Counted from the stretch's first letter, positions 35,211 through 47,063 are shown. The stretch: DNA of 64,000 bases from Anodontia alba (GCA_964016985.1 OZ024826.1:67362768-67426767), one strand, 5' to 3'. Numbers and translations: made by a program. The notes: a model not told the origin generated them from the letters alone.

Positions 35211-37061
35211 CCGGGGGTGTGGTGGAGGGGGTGGGGGTGGTTAGTGCTATAAAGTTTATACAAAAATCCTAGAGCAGTGAACTTGGCTGAAACTTCAACA
35301 GTAAATATGCAAATCTGTTTGGTCAGGTGAGCGATATAGGACAATCATGGTCCTCTTGTTTCTAAATCCTGACTGCGTTTTCCCCAGTAGTTGTTTTTCT
35401 TCTATAAATGTTATGAGCCTGGGGGCGATCATTGCCTCCATTACTTTGCATATGGCCGATGTGAGTGAAATCGGCCTATACGAGTGTGGGGTTTGCGGGT
35501 CTTTATCGGGCTTGAGAAGTGGAATAATTGTGCTTTCTTTCCACTGACTGGGCAGGGTGTGTTCTTTCCAGGATTTGTTAATTAATTTTAAGGGGTGTGC
35601 CGTGCCATTTTCTGTGAGGTTTTTGAGCATGTCGTAATGGATCGTGTCTGCGCCTGGGTCAGTGCTTCTTTTTTAGTCAAGTGCTGTTTTCAGTTCATGT
35701 AATGTGAATGGTGCATTGAAGGTTCTATGTTCAGCGGAGTTTGACTTATTTTTTATCATTCCGTCAATCAGGGGTTATGTTGCCGGAATTCCGGGTCCAG
35801 AGACTCGTCACTAGAGACGCTTTGGTAGTATTGAGTTAGCACTTCCGCTTTCTCTTGATTGGTGTGGTACCTAGCGTCGTACAATTTTAATGTCTCCACG
35901 GGCCTGAATGGTTTTCCTTTGAATTTATTTATCATGTTCCAAACTTCTTTGCTGTTCGTTTTGTAAGTTAATTTGGATATGTAATTTTCCCAATTTTCTT
36001 TTCTAGCTGAATTTAATGTAAATTTTGATTTTTTCCTGGCTTCTCTAAACTGTTTTAGATAAAAGTCTGTTTTGAATTTTTTGTACTTATAATATGCCTT
36101 ATTTTTCTGCTTGACTGCCTCAGTGCAAGCATCATTCCACCAGGGTAAAGTTTTTTTCGTTGTGTAATTTGGATTTGTTTTTGGTATGGAGACATTGCAT
36201 CCGGCCAAAATTCAAAAGTGAATAGAGCATTGCTATCCTCCATGGTCATATCATCATAGTATATATCCATGGAGTCTGTAACGAGCCTAAATTTTCCCCA
36301 GTATGCTTTTTGTAGTTTCCAACGCGGCAGTGTGTCCTGACTGACGTAATGAGTTTTTATCCCTATTTTTGTTACAGTTGGGAAGTGGTCGCTTCCCAGT
36401 GTGTCACTGTGCACTTCCCATTCACATTTAGTACTGATTGGAGCCGAGACTAGTGACAGGTCTATTGCACTTAGAGTGCCTTTTTCTGCGTTTAGTCTGG
36501 TCCCCTGCTCCGTGTTTAAAACTACCAAATTTGTTTCATTTAGGAAGGAGGTTAGGTTTTTTCCGTTTGGATCCTTACCGCGATAGTCTGGTTCCCACAG
36601 TGTGTGTCTTGTGTTGAATTCCCCTACAATAATTACGTTTTTTCCTACTTGGTTCAGAATTTCGAAATAGTCTTCTTTTTTTATTTGTTTTTTGCCAGGT
36701 GTGTAATAGTTAACTATGTCTAAATTTTGTTTCCCAAATAATATGGTTATTTTTATTTCTATATTATTGTTTGGGTGGTTATAATTCATTTCGTCTGCGT
36801 CAATTCCAATTTTTACAAAAGTGGCTACTCCTCCGCCCTGTTGACCCTTTTCTCTTCTGAATGAAAAAGGAGGTTTGTAGCCTGGTAGTTTTAGTAATTT
36901 TTGACCTTCGCTATTCCAAGTTTCTTGAATGCAGACGACTTCTGGCAATGTTTCGAAGATAATTTGTTAATTGTGCGTGTTTGAAGCTGTTTTCAGCACA
37001 AGACAGACTGCGGGCGTTCCAGGAAACTACTTTTATCTTCTTAATTTCCATTTAGGCCCGC

Positions 37062-40000
37062 TTAAGATATGTTAGTAGACTTAATATTTGGGGGATTGTC
37101 TCCCCGCAGTCTTGGGAGTACTGTCCCGTATTTAGGGCACTTTTTTGCTGCGACGTCTGCCATTTTATTTTCCTCTATATTGCAGTGCGATGGGACCCAA
37201 TCAATGTCGACTTTTATCCCTCTTTTTAGTACGCAGTGTATTAGGTACAGGACATGATCTAATACGTCTTGACGGGTGCGACTTTTTCCGGAATGTATAC
37301 TTTGTATTGCGCTCAGTGAGTCTGACAGGATAGCCATTTTGAAGTCTAATTTATTATCTAAAATCCGCTGTAGCGCTTTCTGAATTGCTATTAATTCTGT
37401 TGTATATACTGTTAAATTTTCGTTTAATTTGTATTTACTAGTCAAGTTAAGAGATGGTATGACAAATGCGCACCCTGTATTTTGTTTTTCCGAATCTTTA
37501 CTACCGTCTGTAAAAAAAATTTAAATAGTTCCAGTATTTGTTTTTTAGGTATTTTTCGGTAATTCGTTTACTTTCTAGGTTTGAGGTTTTTTTCTTATCG
37601 ATTTGTTTTGATAATTCGAATTTTGGCGTAATACTGGATATGTTGTGTTTTTTCCTATATTTTATCGGCTGTATTTTTATTTTTTCAAGATCGTGTTTTT
37701 TAATCAGGTCCTATACCAATATATTGTAGGGGGCCTTATTTTTTTTTGAGTCTTTTCCTTTGAGTATCATATATTACATGGGGTTGCGTCATGCTATTTA
37801 TCGGGAGATTTTCACCATGGCAACTGGATCGGGCCCAGTATTTTAGTTGCATGTCCTCCCTTCGTTTTTGTAGCGGCATGATATTGCATTCCACTTCTAG
37901 ACTGAAGTTTTGCGTCCCTTTGTAAGCTCCCGTATCGATTCGGAGGGCTGTTGCTTGTATTGTGTCAAGTTTACTTAGTAACCAATTTGAGGCACAGTTG
38001 TATGCTTGACATCCATAATCTATTTTGCTCCTTATTAAAGATTTATAGAGTTGGATTAGGGTTTTTTTTTTATCTGCACCATAATATGTCCCTGAGACCA
38101 GCCTCATTAGATTGAGGTCTTTTTGGCAATTTCCCACCAGATTTTTAATGTGTTTAGACCACGTTAGACGATTATCGAAAATCATTCCCAAAGATTTGGC
38201 GTCTGCTGAAAATTCTAGTTTTTTATCTCCCAGTTGAAGTTTTGGGACCAGTTGGACGGTTGAAAATCTCCTGTTAAATATTACGCATTTCGTTTTATCC
38301 GCTGATATTTTGAAGCCCCATTCCTTACACCAATTGTGGATTATGTTTAGAGCTTGCTGGAGTATTTTGATCGCTGTTTTAGGTTTGTTCGCGCATTTCC
38401 ATATTGCTCCATCATCCGCAAATTGTGACAAATCAATTGGTAAAGACTCAAGTGCCTCGTATAGAGTGTTTATGATTAAGTTGAACAGGATGGGGGGCAG
38501 CACTGCACCCTGGGGGGATCCATTAAGACAGTCTCTTAGGTCGGACAGGACGGTACCTAATTTCACTTGGATTTTACGGCCCGTTAAGAAGTCAACATGT
38601 TTCCTTCTATGCCGAACTGGACTAATTTTTGTAGAACACCTTTTCTCCACATGAGATCAAAGGCTTTTTCTAGGTCTAAAAATACCGCACAGCAAGATCT
38701 TTTGCGTAGTCGGGCTGTTTTGATGGCCGACGTTAGCCGCAGGATCTGGTCTATTGTGGACCTCTTTTTTTCTAAATCCTGACTGCGTTTTTCCTAGTAG
38801 TTGTCTTTCTTCTATAATTGTTATGAGCCTGGGGGCGATCATTGCCTCCATTACTTTGCATATGGCCGATGTGAGTGAAATCGGCCTATACGATTGTGGG
38901 GTTTGCGGGTCTTTATCGGGCTTGAGTAGTGGAATTATTGTGCTTTCTTTCCACTGGCTGGGTAGGGTGTGTTCTTTCCAGGATTTGTTAATTAATTTTA
39001 AGAGGTGTGCCGTGCCATTTTCTGTGAGGTTTTTGAGCATGTCGTAATGGATCGTGTCGGCGCCTGGGTCAGTGCTCCTTTTTTTGTCAAGTGCTGTTTT
39101 CAGTTCATGTAATATGAATGGTGCATTGAAGGTCCTGTGTTCAGCGGAGTTTGACTTATTTTTTATCGTTTCGTCGATCAGGGGTTCCTGCGTATTTTTA
39201 TGTTGCCGGAATTCCGGGTCCAGAGACTCGTCACTAGAGACGCTTTGGTAGTATTGAGTTAGCACTTCCGCTTTCTCTTGATTGGTGTGGTACCTAGCAT
39301 CGTACAATTTTAATGTCTCCACGGGCCTGAATGGTTTTCCTTTGAATTTATTTATCATGTTCCAAACTTCTTTGCTGTTCGTTTTGTAAGTTAATTTGGA
39401 TATGTAATTTTCCCAATTTTCTTTTCTATCTGAATTTAATATAAATTTTGATTTTTCCCTGGCTTCTCTAAATTGTTTTAGATAAAAGTCTGTTTTGAAT
39501 TTTTTGTACTTATAATATGCCTTATTTTTCTGCTTGACTGCGTCAGTGCAAGCATCATTCCACCAGGGTAAAGTTTTTTTCGTTGTGTAATTTGGATTTG
39601 TTTTTGGTATGGAGACATTGCATCCGGCCAAAACTTCAAAAGTGAATAGATCATTGCTATCGTCCATGGTCATATCATCATAGTATATGTCCATGGAGTC
39701 TGTAACGAGCCTAAATTTTTCCCAATCTAATTTTTGTAGTTTCCATCGTGGCAGTGTGTCCTGACAGACGTAATGAGTTTTTATACCTATTTTTGTGACA
39801 GTTGGGAAGTGGTCGCTTCCCAGTGTGTCACTGTGCACTTCCCATTCACATTTAGTACTGATTGGAGCTGATACTAGTGACAGGTCTATCGCACTTAGAG
39901 TTCCTTTTTCTGCGTTTAGTCTGGTTCCCTGCCCCGTGTTTAAAACTACCAAATTTGTTTCATTTAGGAAGGAGGTTAGGTTTTTTCCGTTTGGATCCTT

Positions 40001-40483
40001 ACCGCGATAGTCTGGCTCCCACAGTGTGTGTCTTGTGTTGAAGTCCCCTACAATAATTACGTTTTTTCCTACTTGGTTCAGAATTTCGAAATAGTCTTCT
40101 TTTTTTATTTGTTTTTTGCCAGATGTATAATAGTTAACTATGTCTAAATTTTGTTTCCCAAATAATCTGGTTATTTTTAATTCTATATTATTGTTTGGGT
40201 GGTTATAATTTATTTCGTCTGCGTCAATTCCAATTTTTACAAAAGTGGCTACTCCTCTGCCCTGTTGACCCTTTTCTCTTCTGAATGAAAATGGAGGTTT
40301 GTAGCCTGGTAGTTTTAGTAATTTTTGACCTTCGCTATTCCAAGTTTCTTGAATGCAGACGACTTCTGGCAAAGTTTCGAAGCTGTTAAGATAATCTATT
40401 AATTGGGCGTGTTTGAAGCTGTTTTCAGCACAAGACAGACTGCGGGCGTTCCAGGAAACTACTTTTATGTTCTTAATTTCCAT
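37062..40483 (-). pseudogene. LINE-T ORF2, copy C2, 3'-truncated
   Basis: The best-preserved endonuclease-RT N-terminal segment in the window: open from ATG at 40483 to 38657 (608 codons), with VSWNARS, CIQETW, VGDFNTRH, GSDHFPT and the RT blocks up to GKTQSGFRK. A T-run length change near 38765 then shifts the frame. RT palm continues at 38650-37736 (GSPQGAVLPPILF, FADDGAIWK) after a roughly 16-bp deletion near 38592. RNase H N-half at 37445-37125 is cut off at the C1 joint (37124), so the C-terminal Cys/His motif is missing; the reading frame runs on into C1 spacer sequence to 37062. Confidence 0.87.
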
Positions 40484-40782
40484 TTAGGCCCGCCATATAT
40501 TAATTATTTGACTTAATTATGTGGGGAACGGCTCCCTGAGGGTCTGGGAGTACTGGTCTTTATGATCATTTTGGGGGTTATGTCTGTACGATATCCTTCA
40601 AAATTTTTGTTATTTAATTTGTTTAATTTTTTTTGTTGTTGTTTACCTTGGCTAGCTCGACTTCGTCTGGCATTTTGGGTCATCCATACGTTGTGGTTTG
40701 GCCTTGGGGTGGCGGTGGGTGCCGTTTTAATTACGTTACTAGGGTCGGTCTCGGCCGCCGACTGAATGGCGTCCGGTCTGGG

Positions 40783-42621
40783 TTAGTTCTGTTTTGCGGT
40801 TACTTGTAGGGCCCGGGTCTCATTTGTTTTGGCCTCCGGGACTGCGTTGGAGGCAGGTTCTTCTTGGGTTGGTTCAGCTGTCTCCATACTTTCTGTTTGG
40901 GTAGGAGGTGGGGTGGGGGTGGGTGTCTCTGTATCCCCCTGGGGAAGGTATTTTTCTACCAAGGTAGGGTCTATGGAGAGTATCTTATCCTTGGCTAAAG
41001 CTGTTAGCACTGGTTTGACTACATTTAGTGTTAGTTTCTTGGCCTCCGACAACGTAATTGTCGGTTCAGGCCAGGGGTGGGGTGGGGGTGCACATTGTAG
41101 GTTTGGGGAGGGGTGGCTGAGAGGTGGCTTCAATTTGGTTTTTTAGCCTGGCCAATTCGTCTTTGATTTGTGCATTCTCCAGACTAATTTTTACCTGATA
41201 CTGTTTATACGCAGAACAGCCTGCGTATGCAGCTCCATGGGAGGTGAGCCCGTAGTTTGCACATTTGCGGTTTTTGCGGTTTCTGCACTGCGCATGCGTA
41301 TGAGGTCCTGCGCAGTGTGGGCATTTTATTGTCTTGCTTCGGCACTTTTTTGAAGTGTGTCCGAAGACCTGGCATTTATTTCATCGAATAACGTGTTTGA
41401 GGGAGGGTTCTAGGTTATAGACATAGCCGACGCCGTTTTGTTCCACTAACGTTGTTTGTGGGGGGGGGGGGGGGGTGGCCTTATCAAAAACGAGTTTTAC
41501 CTGGGTGGTTGGTTTCCCTTTCTTGTGCCCCTATTATTTGATTTTTCTTGAAGTCAAAGATTTTTTTGAGGGAATCTATGGGTGAATTTAGTCCTAATCT
41601 TAATATTGCGTAACTTTTTGTATTTTCCGCTTCATTGTTATTTTTCTTAGGGTTGTTTTCCGGTTTTTCTTTTGTAATGGATACATACTTTATATCGATA
41701 CCTGGGTGTTCGTATTTGCATGCCTTTTGCGCCTTGCTATTTTCCATTTTAAAGAACGGACCCTGGTCTTGGACGGGGGCGTAGGCTGATTGAAATCCGC
41801 TTACGTGTTTTGCGAGTCCCTTCGCAAATTCTTGTAGTTTGGCTTCCCCCAGGCCTTTAGCAAACGTGTACAACATGTATACATATTGAATGGGTTCATG
41901 GGCCCATGTCCGTACATTAGTGGGGATGGGGGTGTGGATATTTCTTATTGGTTTTTCAAATGCCGCGGCGTTTTTGGTCCCATGGGTATTCCTATTCTTT
42001 TTGGTGACTTCCGTAAAGTCTTCTTCCCCTAAGTCTATATAGGATCCCTCTTGTGGGATCCTGATTTTCCCCGAACTTCCCTCTGGGGTTGCTATTGGGG
42101 AGAGTCCAAAATCTCCCGGTGTGAGGACTTCATCGTCCAAATATAGTTGCTTAGCTATCGTATTTTCTAGGTCAGAGCTAGCATCCCTTTTCTGACGTTT
42201 TCCTGGAGTCATCATACTTGGTTCTGGGGTCCCTAACATACAGCTCATATGCGTTGCAAAACGTCCCTCACGTGGTGTCATTACTTCTATTGGACCCTCG
42301 TAGGTAATTCCCCTGGGATCCGTCTGGGATCCCCTATTTTGTCTCCCGATGGGGGTTGGGATCCCATGGGATCTTTTCTCTTGTCCCCTTGGGTCAGGGC
42401 TCCCTTTGGATCTCTGGGATCTTCCCCTCTCCCTCCTGTGGTAAGGATCCCTTGGGATCTTTTCCTTTACCAGTGGTATCCCCCTTGCTTGATCCCTTAG
42501 GATCTATTGTGATTTCTTTTCCGGTATTCTGCAATGGCTTGGGTCCCTTGGGTTCCTCCTGGGCTTGGGATCCCTTGAGATCCTTGTTTACCTTCATTGT
42601 AGGGTTCTTTTCCTTAGTCAT
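40783..42621 (-). pseudogene. LINE-T ORF1 (gag-like, zinc knuckles), copy C2, degenerate
   Basis: The C-terminal three-quarters are recognised by identity with copy B. A 265-codon segment (42281-41484) supplies an N-terminal domain not seen in B (TWAHEPIQYVYMLYTFAKGL and FKMENSKAQKACKYEHPG regions), likely the RRM-like/gag core. A deletion near 41528, a G-run expansion at 41460-41476 and a Cys to TGA change in the first zinc knuckle (about 41381) then break it; the tail resumes at 41133-40783. Upstream, 42621-42394 encodes a Lys/Pro/Gly-rich low-complexity stretch starting MTKEKNPTMKVNKDLKGS in another frame. It probably is the true N-terminus, separated by a frameshift in GGATCCC-rich sequence. 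Confidence 0.78.
42290..42600. repeat. GGATCCC-rich degenerate repeat in LINE-T ORF1 N-terminus
   Basis: At least ten irregular GGGATC / GGATCC occurrences in about 300 bp. On the element strand they encode KGSQ, PKGP and DPKGS-type repeats, a disordered basic region. Unit spacing is irregular, so it is a cryptic rather than a simple tandem repeat. Confidence 0.6.
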
Positions 42622-43017
42622 ATCTCTTAGTTTGGTTTAAATAGAATTATCTTAAGCTAATACTCCTAATACTTAAGGTATTTTTAAAATCTATTGTTTA
42701 GTATTATTAACTGATCAGGTTTTTGAGGTTGAAAACTTATTCAGATATCAAATATATATGTATCCAATATTTTTATCATCAAGTAAAGATGTAAACTACC
42801 TAAATACGATCTACTTCTACTGCCTACTGTGTAAACTTTAAGAATTACACCTCTAACCAGCTACTAAAAGTTTGATATGCTGTTTTCACACCTTTTTGTG
42901 TAAAGACAAAGTATGGTTGCCCTTAGGCGTAATTAAGTGCGAGAATCCGACAAAAAGAGACAAGAATACGTCTTACCACCTTGAGATCTTCACCTGGAAT
43001 GATGGGTGGGTTGAGGT
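42622..43017 (-). promoter_or_regulatory. LINE-T 5' untranslated region (candidate internal promoter)
   Basis: About 400 bp of AT-rich sequence between the first plausible ORF1 Met and the target duplication. LINEs normally hold an internal promoter here; no specific box could be assigned. Confidence 0.4.
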
Positions 43018-43030
43018 GAACGGCGCATTG
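43018..43030. repeat. LINE-T target-site duplication shared by copy C (5' side) and X1 (3' side)
   Basis: GAACGGCGCATTG followed at once by (TTG)n, so the same 13 bp is both the right flank of copy C and the left flank of X1. Confidence 0.85.
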
Positions 43031-43059
43031 TTGTTGTTGTTTCAGTTAAAATCTCTTAG

Positions 43060-43108
43060 GTGCAGGGGGTCCCAGGGTACGAAACCATAACAGGCACAAC
43101 CCCTACAC
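43060..43108 (-). ncRNA. Tail-proximal hairpin, X1
   Basis: GTGCAGGGG with CCCCTACAC. On the element strand the third pair is G-C where copies B, C and E have A-T, and the fourth becomes a U-G wobble in place of C-G: pairing is kept despite sequence change. Confidence 0.55.
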
Positions 43109-43592
43109 CCGCGTCTATACGTCGTCAATCGTCTGTTAAGTTTTCGTCAGTCATCCTTGCGGTAGTCGAACATGCCAGTAGCAAAAGGAGGTAATTAGAG
43201 GCGACAGTGCAAGATCTAGGCGGAGGCAGTGCAGAAAAGTTCTAAGTTTTAACTGTTTTTTTTATTGGCTTCTGAACGGTGACTAGTTAGAATTCCTTAC
43301 TAGGTCACCTCGCCCGGACGTTGTGTGCTTGGTGGAAAACAGTCTGTAAGTTACAGAATTTTGACGGGGGGCCAAAAGATGTGAGCTTTTAATCTCGCAC
43401 GGGCTGCATGGCGAAACGGCAGCCGTACATGCACAGCTTTCGTGTGACCTAGTTTTGGTCTGGAGGCGCAGCGGTGCTGAAAATGTTTTAAGTTTTTCTA
43501 TTTTTCACTAGACTTCGTTAGAATTCCTAACTAGGTCACCTCGCCCGGACTCTGTATGCTGCGGAAAAACAGACTGTAAGTTACTGAATTTT

Positions 43593-43605
43593 GAACGGCA
43601 CATTG
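43593..43605. repeat. LINE-T target-site duplication between X1 and X2
   Basis: GAACGGCACATTG, one G-to-A change from the consensus, followed by (TG)n instead of (TTG)n. Confidence 0.8.
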
Positions 43606-43636
43606 TGTGTGTGTGTGTTTCAGTTTGGTCTCTTAG

Positions 43637-43685
43637 GTGCAGGGGGTCCCAGGGTACGGAACCATAACAGGCACAACCCCTACAC
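43637..43685 (-). ncRNA. Tail-proximal hairpin, X2
   Basis: GTGCAGGGG/CCCCTACAC, the same variant as in X1. Confidence 0.55.
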
Positions 43686-45514
43686 CCGCGTCTGTACGTC
43701 GTCAAGCGTCCGTTGTGTTATCGTCTGTCGTCCTTGCTGTAGTCGTAGCCGGAAGAGGAATTGGTGGATAATTAAATGCGGGTCTGGCTACGGCTAGCGA
43801 GGTCTGGGCAAAGGTTGTTTTCTTGTGCGTCTTATCTCCGTGTTGACAACCTGGGCATCCTGATTGATCCGGAGGTGTTTGGAGAATTCCCTCATCTACG
43901 GAGTACACGGTTGTGCTTCTCCCTTGGGAGTAGCTAGGGTCTTATTTTTTGGTTGAGTCCGGGGATGTGGCACTATTTGTAGTGCTGAGATGGACCTTAT
44001 TTACATGAGGATTGGCAGACGCAGTCACATACATTCTTCCCGCCCTTTCCGGGTGGGGTACAAATAGGTACACTCTTCTTATTCCAATTTTGCCCTTGAT
44101 AGAGTGTTCCTTGTAAGGTGTTAATTTTGAACTCCTCTGTCTAAATTTTAAGCTTTAATTACGGTCTTCTAGGGTATGAGTTACCAAGGCAGACTCGCTT
44201 GTTTAATCTTTTTCTTATAGGGCTTGCGTTTTGTTTGGGTGGCGATTAGTTTGATTTTAGATTTAGGGACATGCTTTTCTATCAGTTTATGTAGTTTCTT
44301 GCAATTTTGATGACTCATCTAAATTTGATATACATATGATGTATATCTTCAATTTTGCCAAACAGGGGGAATGTGAAGTTTCTAGTGTTGTTAGTTGTTA
44401 GTGCATCCTGTTGATTTCGACTATGTGCCTCAGTGTAGGCCGGACGCTGTATTGACAATTTTTATATTGGTATTTTTGTTAATTATTTTTAAGTTTTTGT
44501 TTGGTTTTTATATATAATGTTTTTTTGGTATGCGGCCGCTCCTCCACACACATCCGGCATTCTTGTCCGGGCCTGTGTGGGGGTGCGGTAGCATGTTTTC
44601 CACATTTTTTTTTGTAACAAACATTTAGGACAATACGGTACAAGACAAGACATTGCTCTTCCTACCTTATTTTATACTTACTGTATCTATGTGGACACTT
44701 CACCAGACATCACAAACACTGAAAACATTTATATATCACATACAAGTGTTACATTACTGTAACTTATAGGTTTGGGACTTATTATGTGTAGACCCTTCTT
44801 TTTTTGTCCGAGTACGAATAGATGACGAGTCCATTCGTGCGCTTTCTGGGCTTGCATATAGTGCTGTTCGCAGTATTGATTTTTTTTATCATTATTGATT
44901 TGCGCTGTTTATTTTGGTGCTTTCTTTAGCAGACTCGCAAATTAGGTCAATCCCATTGTTTACCTATTTTGGCTTTCATGGCTTGACTTATCTTATCGTG
45001 TCGGACTGGATAATGACAGAGTTCCTTGGGGTTTTGCTGCTACTACCTAGACATTTTCTACTAGCTACCTATCCTTTTCTATTTATATTCCTTTCCTACT
45101 AATTTCTGGTATCGAGGATGTGGGGTTTTATATATACGTTTGTTTTAATGTTGCTTTCATCTCGGTTATTTCTACTGCTACCTAATATCCCCTTTTATGA
45201 TTTTAAATTGTTACTCGTTTAATTAATTTGCTTAATTGTTAGATTCTCTTCTTCTTCTTCTTCTATATTCCAGGACTTTTCATCTGGGCCTGAGTTATGC
45301 AGTCTCGCTTATTTTCATTCTACTTTCTCTACTACTACTATTTGTATTTATGTAATTATAATAATATATGTGGATTTTAAATTATAATAATTTATATAGA
45401 TTTTAGTAATAGGATAATATAATATTATAATCCTTGAAAGAATCTTTGTTGGATTTTGTTCTCTTTTTTTGTTTGCTCTGTTCAACGCTTCTCTGTCGAT
45501 TAGGCGCCTCGAAC

Positions 45515-45573
45515 GCCGAACCAGCGATATAAGGATACCAGTGCGTGGGTATCCTTTCAGCATGCATTTCGGT
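45515..45573 (-). ncRNA. 59-nt structured RNA motif, X2 (single unit)
   Basis: Inner stem GGATACC/GGTATCC is intact. The outer stem is CCGAA/TTCGG instead of the GCCCA/TGGGC of the younger copies, a multi-position compensatory change. The internal GCATGCTGAAA and CGCTG are unchanged. This is the best evidence that the fold matters. Confidence 0.6.
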
Positions 45574-45757
45574 TTCTCGGCGCCTGATGACAGGTGGAGT
45601 CACTGATTGCATACATTGTTATGCTGTTGAACAGGCTACTATATGTTTCGCTTCATTATTATTATTGTTGTTTATTATCTCCTGTTATCTCCATTTGAAT
45701 GCGCATTCGCGCAGTTCAGGTGTACTTATCGCTGGACGTCAAAGGCGTCAAAGGCGT

Positions 45758-45770
45758 GAACGGCGCATTG
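45758..45770. repeat. LINE-T target-site duplication, right end of X2
   Basis: GAACGGCGCATTG leading into GCTTGCGTTCC of P3. Confidence 0.87.
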
Positions 45771-46386
45771 GCTTGCGTTCCAGTATTTATAACGTGAACG
45801 CGGACGTGAATGAAAACATGCATTGTCGACGGTACGTCGCTAACAATGGCGTCATGTGAACCGACGCTAGCTGTGTTTCTTGTAAGTTTGTTTATCGCTC
45901 GCCAACTTACATAATATGTTATAGCAATATGGTTCCATTTTAATTTGTTTCTACATGTTGACGGAAATCATACGCAGAATTTCTTTCTTTGTCTTATACT
46001 CCCCTTTTTTAGATTAACAGATTGTTCATTTGCTTATAACATGTCCTGCATTAACGAAGTAAATAAATGAAAAATAGAAAACGTGCTATCATTGGGAAGG
46101 TTGCTAAATTTTATTTCAAATCAAAATCATACACTAATGAATAAGGTGATGAAGCTCCAGTGCGTTTTGCTTTGAGTATGACACAAATAAATGGAAAACA
46201 AGTATATACATGTGACATGAACATTTATTCCTTTGATTTTACATTAATAACGTTAGTATTCCTAGACCGATCTCAGTCAGCACATCTGATGAGTCAGGCC
46301 AGTGCTGTTCAAAAATATCAAATCCAAAAGACTCAGTTTTGCTATCAAATGCAAAAGACTCTGTTTTGCTGAGTGACGCTGAAATG

Positions 46387-46423
46387 ATTGGTTAAAATTC
46401 ACAGTAACGTTGCCCCAGGTAAC
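46387..46423 (+). promoter_or_regulatory. CCAAT / X-box-like cluster, P3 first copy
   Basis: ATTGG and GTTGCCCCAGGTAAC (46409-46423) are kept; the CRE-like core is deleted. Confidence 0.32.
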
Positions 46424-47063
46424 GTAATGTTTTGTCGACGTCCACTTGTGAAATCTCTGTCTCTCCCTGTCTCTCTCTCTCTGACTTTCATGTGATTTGT
46501 TTGCTAGGCAAGGAATCTTTACCACAGCATTATAAGGCCAGAGCATTAACTGCGGGTGCGCCGACTGTTCTGAACCTTCGTTGTCCACCTATTAGATGGT
46601 ACCTTTTCGTGTGACACGGCTCAAATTACAAAAGGACCTGAATATCATATGCGAACAGTGTACATCCTGATCAGAGTTCGAATATGCGCGGATTAGACTC
46701 TGATAAGATTTCGCAGGTGTGCTGCTTGTTCTCGGGCAATGAATACAGGCAAATATATGCATTACCCGAAAGCAATCAAGCATTCATGTACGCTTACATA
46801 CAAAACATGCATGCATGTGTGCGTGCCTTCCTGCCTGTGTCGGACAAGTGCATGATAACATACGAACATGCGTGCGTGCGTGCATGAATGCATGCATGAG
46901 GCATATGCATGCATTATCATTATCATCATCATTACTACCATATTTGCTCTAAATATTGGGTCAACTTAACCCATTGTCATATCTGTCCTAAAATTTAAAC
47001 AAGACCAGTTTACTACCTTTTGACATGTCTAACATGTCGCTGGATGAGTGGCAAACAATGTAG

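Larger units (their letters stand above)
30892..35360 (-). mobile_element. Non-autonomous Helentron / pearl-like element with central tandem repeats
   Basis: Inserted into the T run of ORF2 (intact copies read CCTGTTTTTTCTAAATCC) without a target-site duplication beyond the run itself, as expected for Helentrons, which insert between T residues. On the minus strand it begins near AACAAGAGGACCATGATTGTCC (shown in two parts: AACAAGAGGACC and ATGATTGTCC), then CTCACCTGA, which reappears inverted at the other end. The middle is about 25 tandem units of roughly 165 bp, followed by a tetranucleotide ACGG-type microsatellite, and a 3' hairpin (GAGCC-TTC-GGCTC) just before the terminal GAGCTAA, which fits the CTRR ending. 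This layout matches bivalve 'pearl'/HINE elements. No Rep-helicase is present. Confidence 0.68.
28737..37051 (-). pseudogene. LINE-T ORF2, copy C1, degenerate and interrupted
   Basis: ATG at 37049-37051. Endonuclease at 36948-36055 with CIQETW, GEFNTRH (Asp of GDFN changed to Glu) and GSDHFPT. RT part 1 at 35768-35350; RT part 2 at 30890-29827; RNase H and Cys/His motif at 29534-28737. Breaks: an 8-bp deletion near 36957, a one-base deletion near 36210, a 14-bp deletion near 35776, the 4.5-kb insertion at 30892-35360, Trp to TGA just after FADDGAI (about 30506), an expanded homopolymer at 29828-29860, and further stops near 29630. Confidence 0.87.
25114..37124 (-). mobile_element. LINE-T copy C, 3' piece (C1), split by a Helentron
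   Basis: Runs from the tail at 25127 through a 3.6-kb 3' region, ORF2 and about 70 bp of the ORF1-ORF2 spacer, ending at 37124 where C2 sequence starts in the middle of RNase H. It is interrupted at 30892-35360. There is no target duplication at 37124, so the C1/C2 joint is a recombination or deletion product rather than an insertion boundary. Confidence 0.83.
37125..43017 (-). mobile_element. LINE-T copy C, 5' piece (C2), including ORF1 and the 5' end
   Basis: The only copy in the window that reaches the 5' region: ORF1, spacer, and about 400 bp of AT-rich 5' sequence up to 43017, immediately before the GAACGGCGCATTG at 43018. Whether 43017 is the true 5' end or another truncation cannot be decided from one copy. 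The 3' side is missing from RNase H onward. Confidence 0.82.
43018..43592 (-). mobile_element. LINE-T relative X1, severely 5'-truncated
   Basis: Only about 560 bp of a diverged LINE-T 3' end: (CAA)n tail, the conserved AGGGGGTCCCAGGGTAC and AACAGGCACAACCCCT blocks, then sequence not alignable to copies B, C or E. Contains an imperfect direct repeat of about 80 bp (43285-43366 and 43518-43592, both with CTAGGTCACCTCGCCCGGAC). Confidence 0.72.
43593..45757 (-). mobile_element. LINE-T relative X2, 5'-truncated in the 3' region
   Basis: A diverged copy collinear with 11111-15080 of copy B but compressed to 2.2 kb. Shared landmarks are the tail hairpin, CCTTTCCGGGWGGGGTA (44044-44060), GTATGCGGCCGCTCC (44529-44543), ATATTCCAGG and one 59-nt structured motif (45515-45573). 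Truncated before ORF2. It represents an older subfamily that used the same target site. Confidence 0.78.

Noticed and set aside
45590..45600. CCTGATGA near the X2 structured motif, suggestive of a hammerhead ribozyme core
   Set aside because: It is on the opposite strand from the element, and I could not place the GAAA and cleavage-site parts or the three stems around it.
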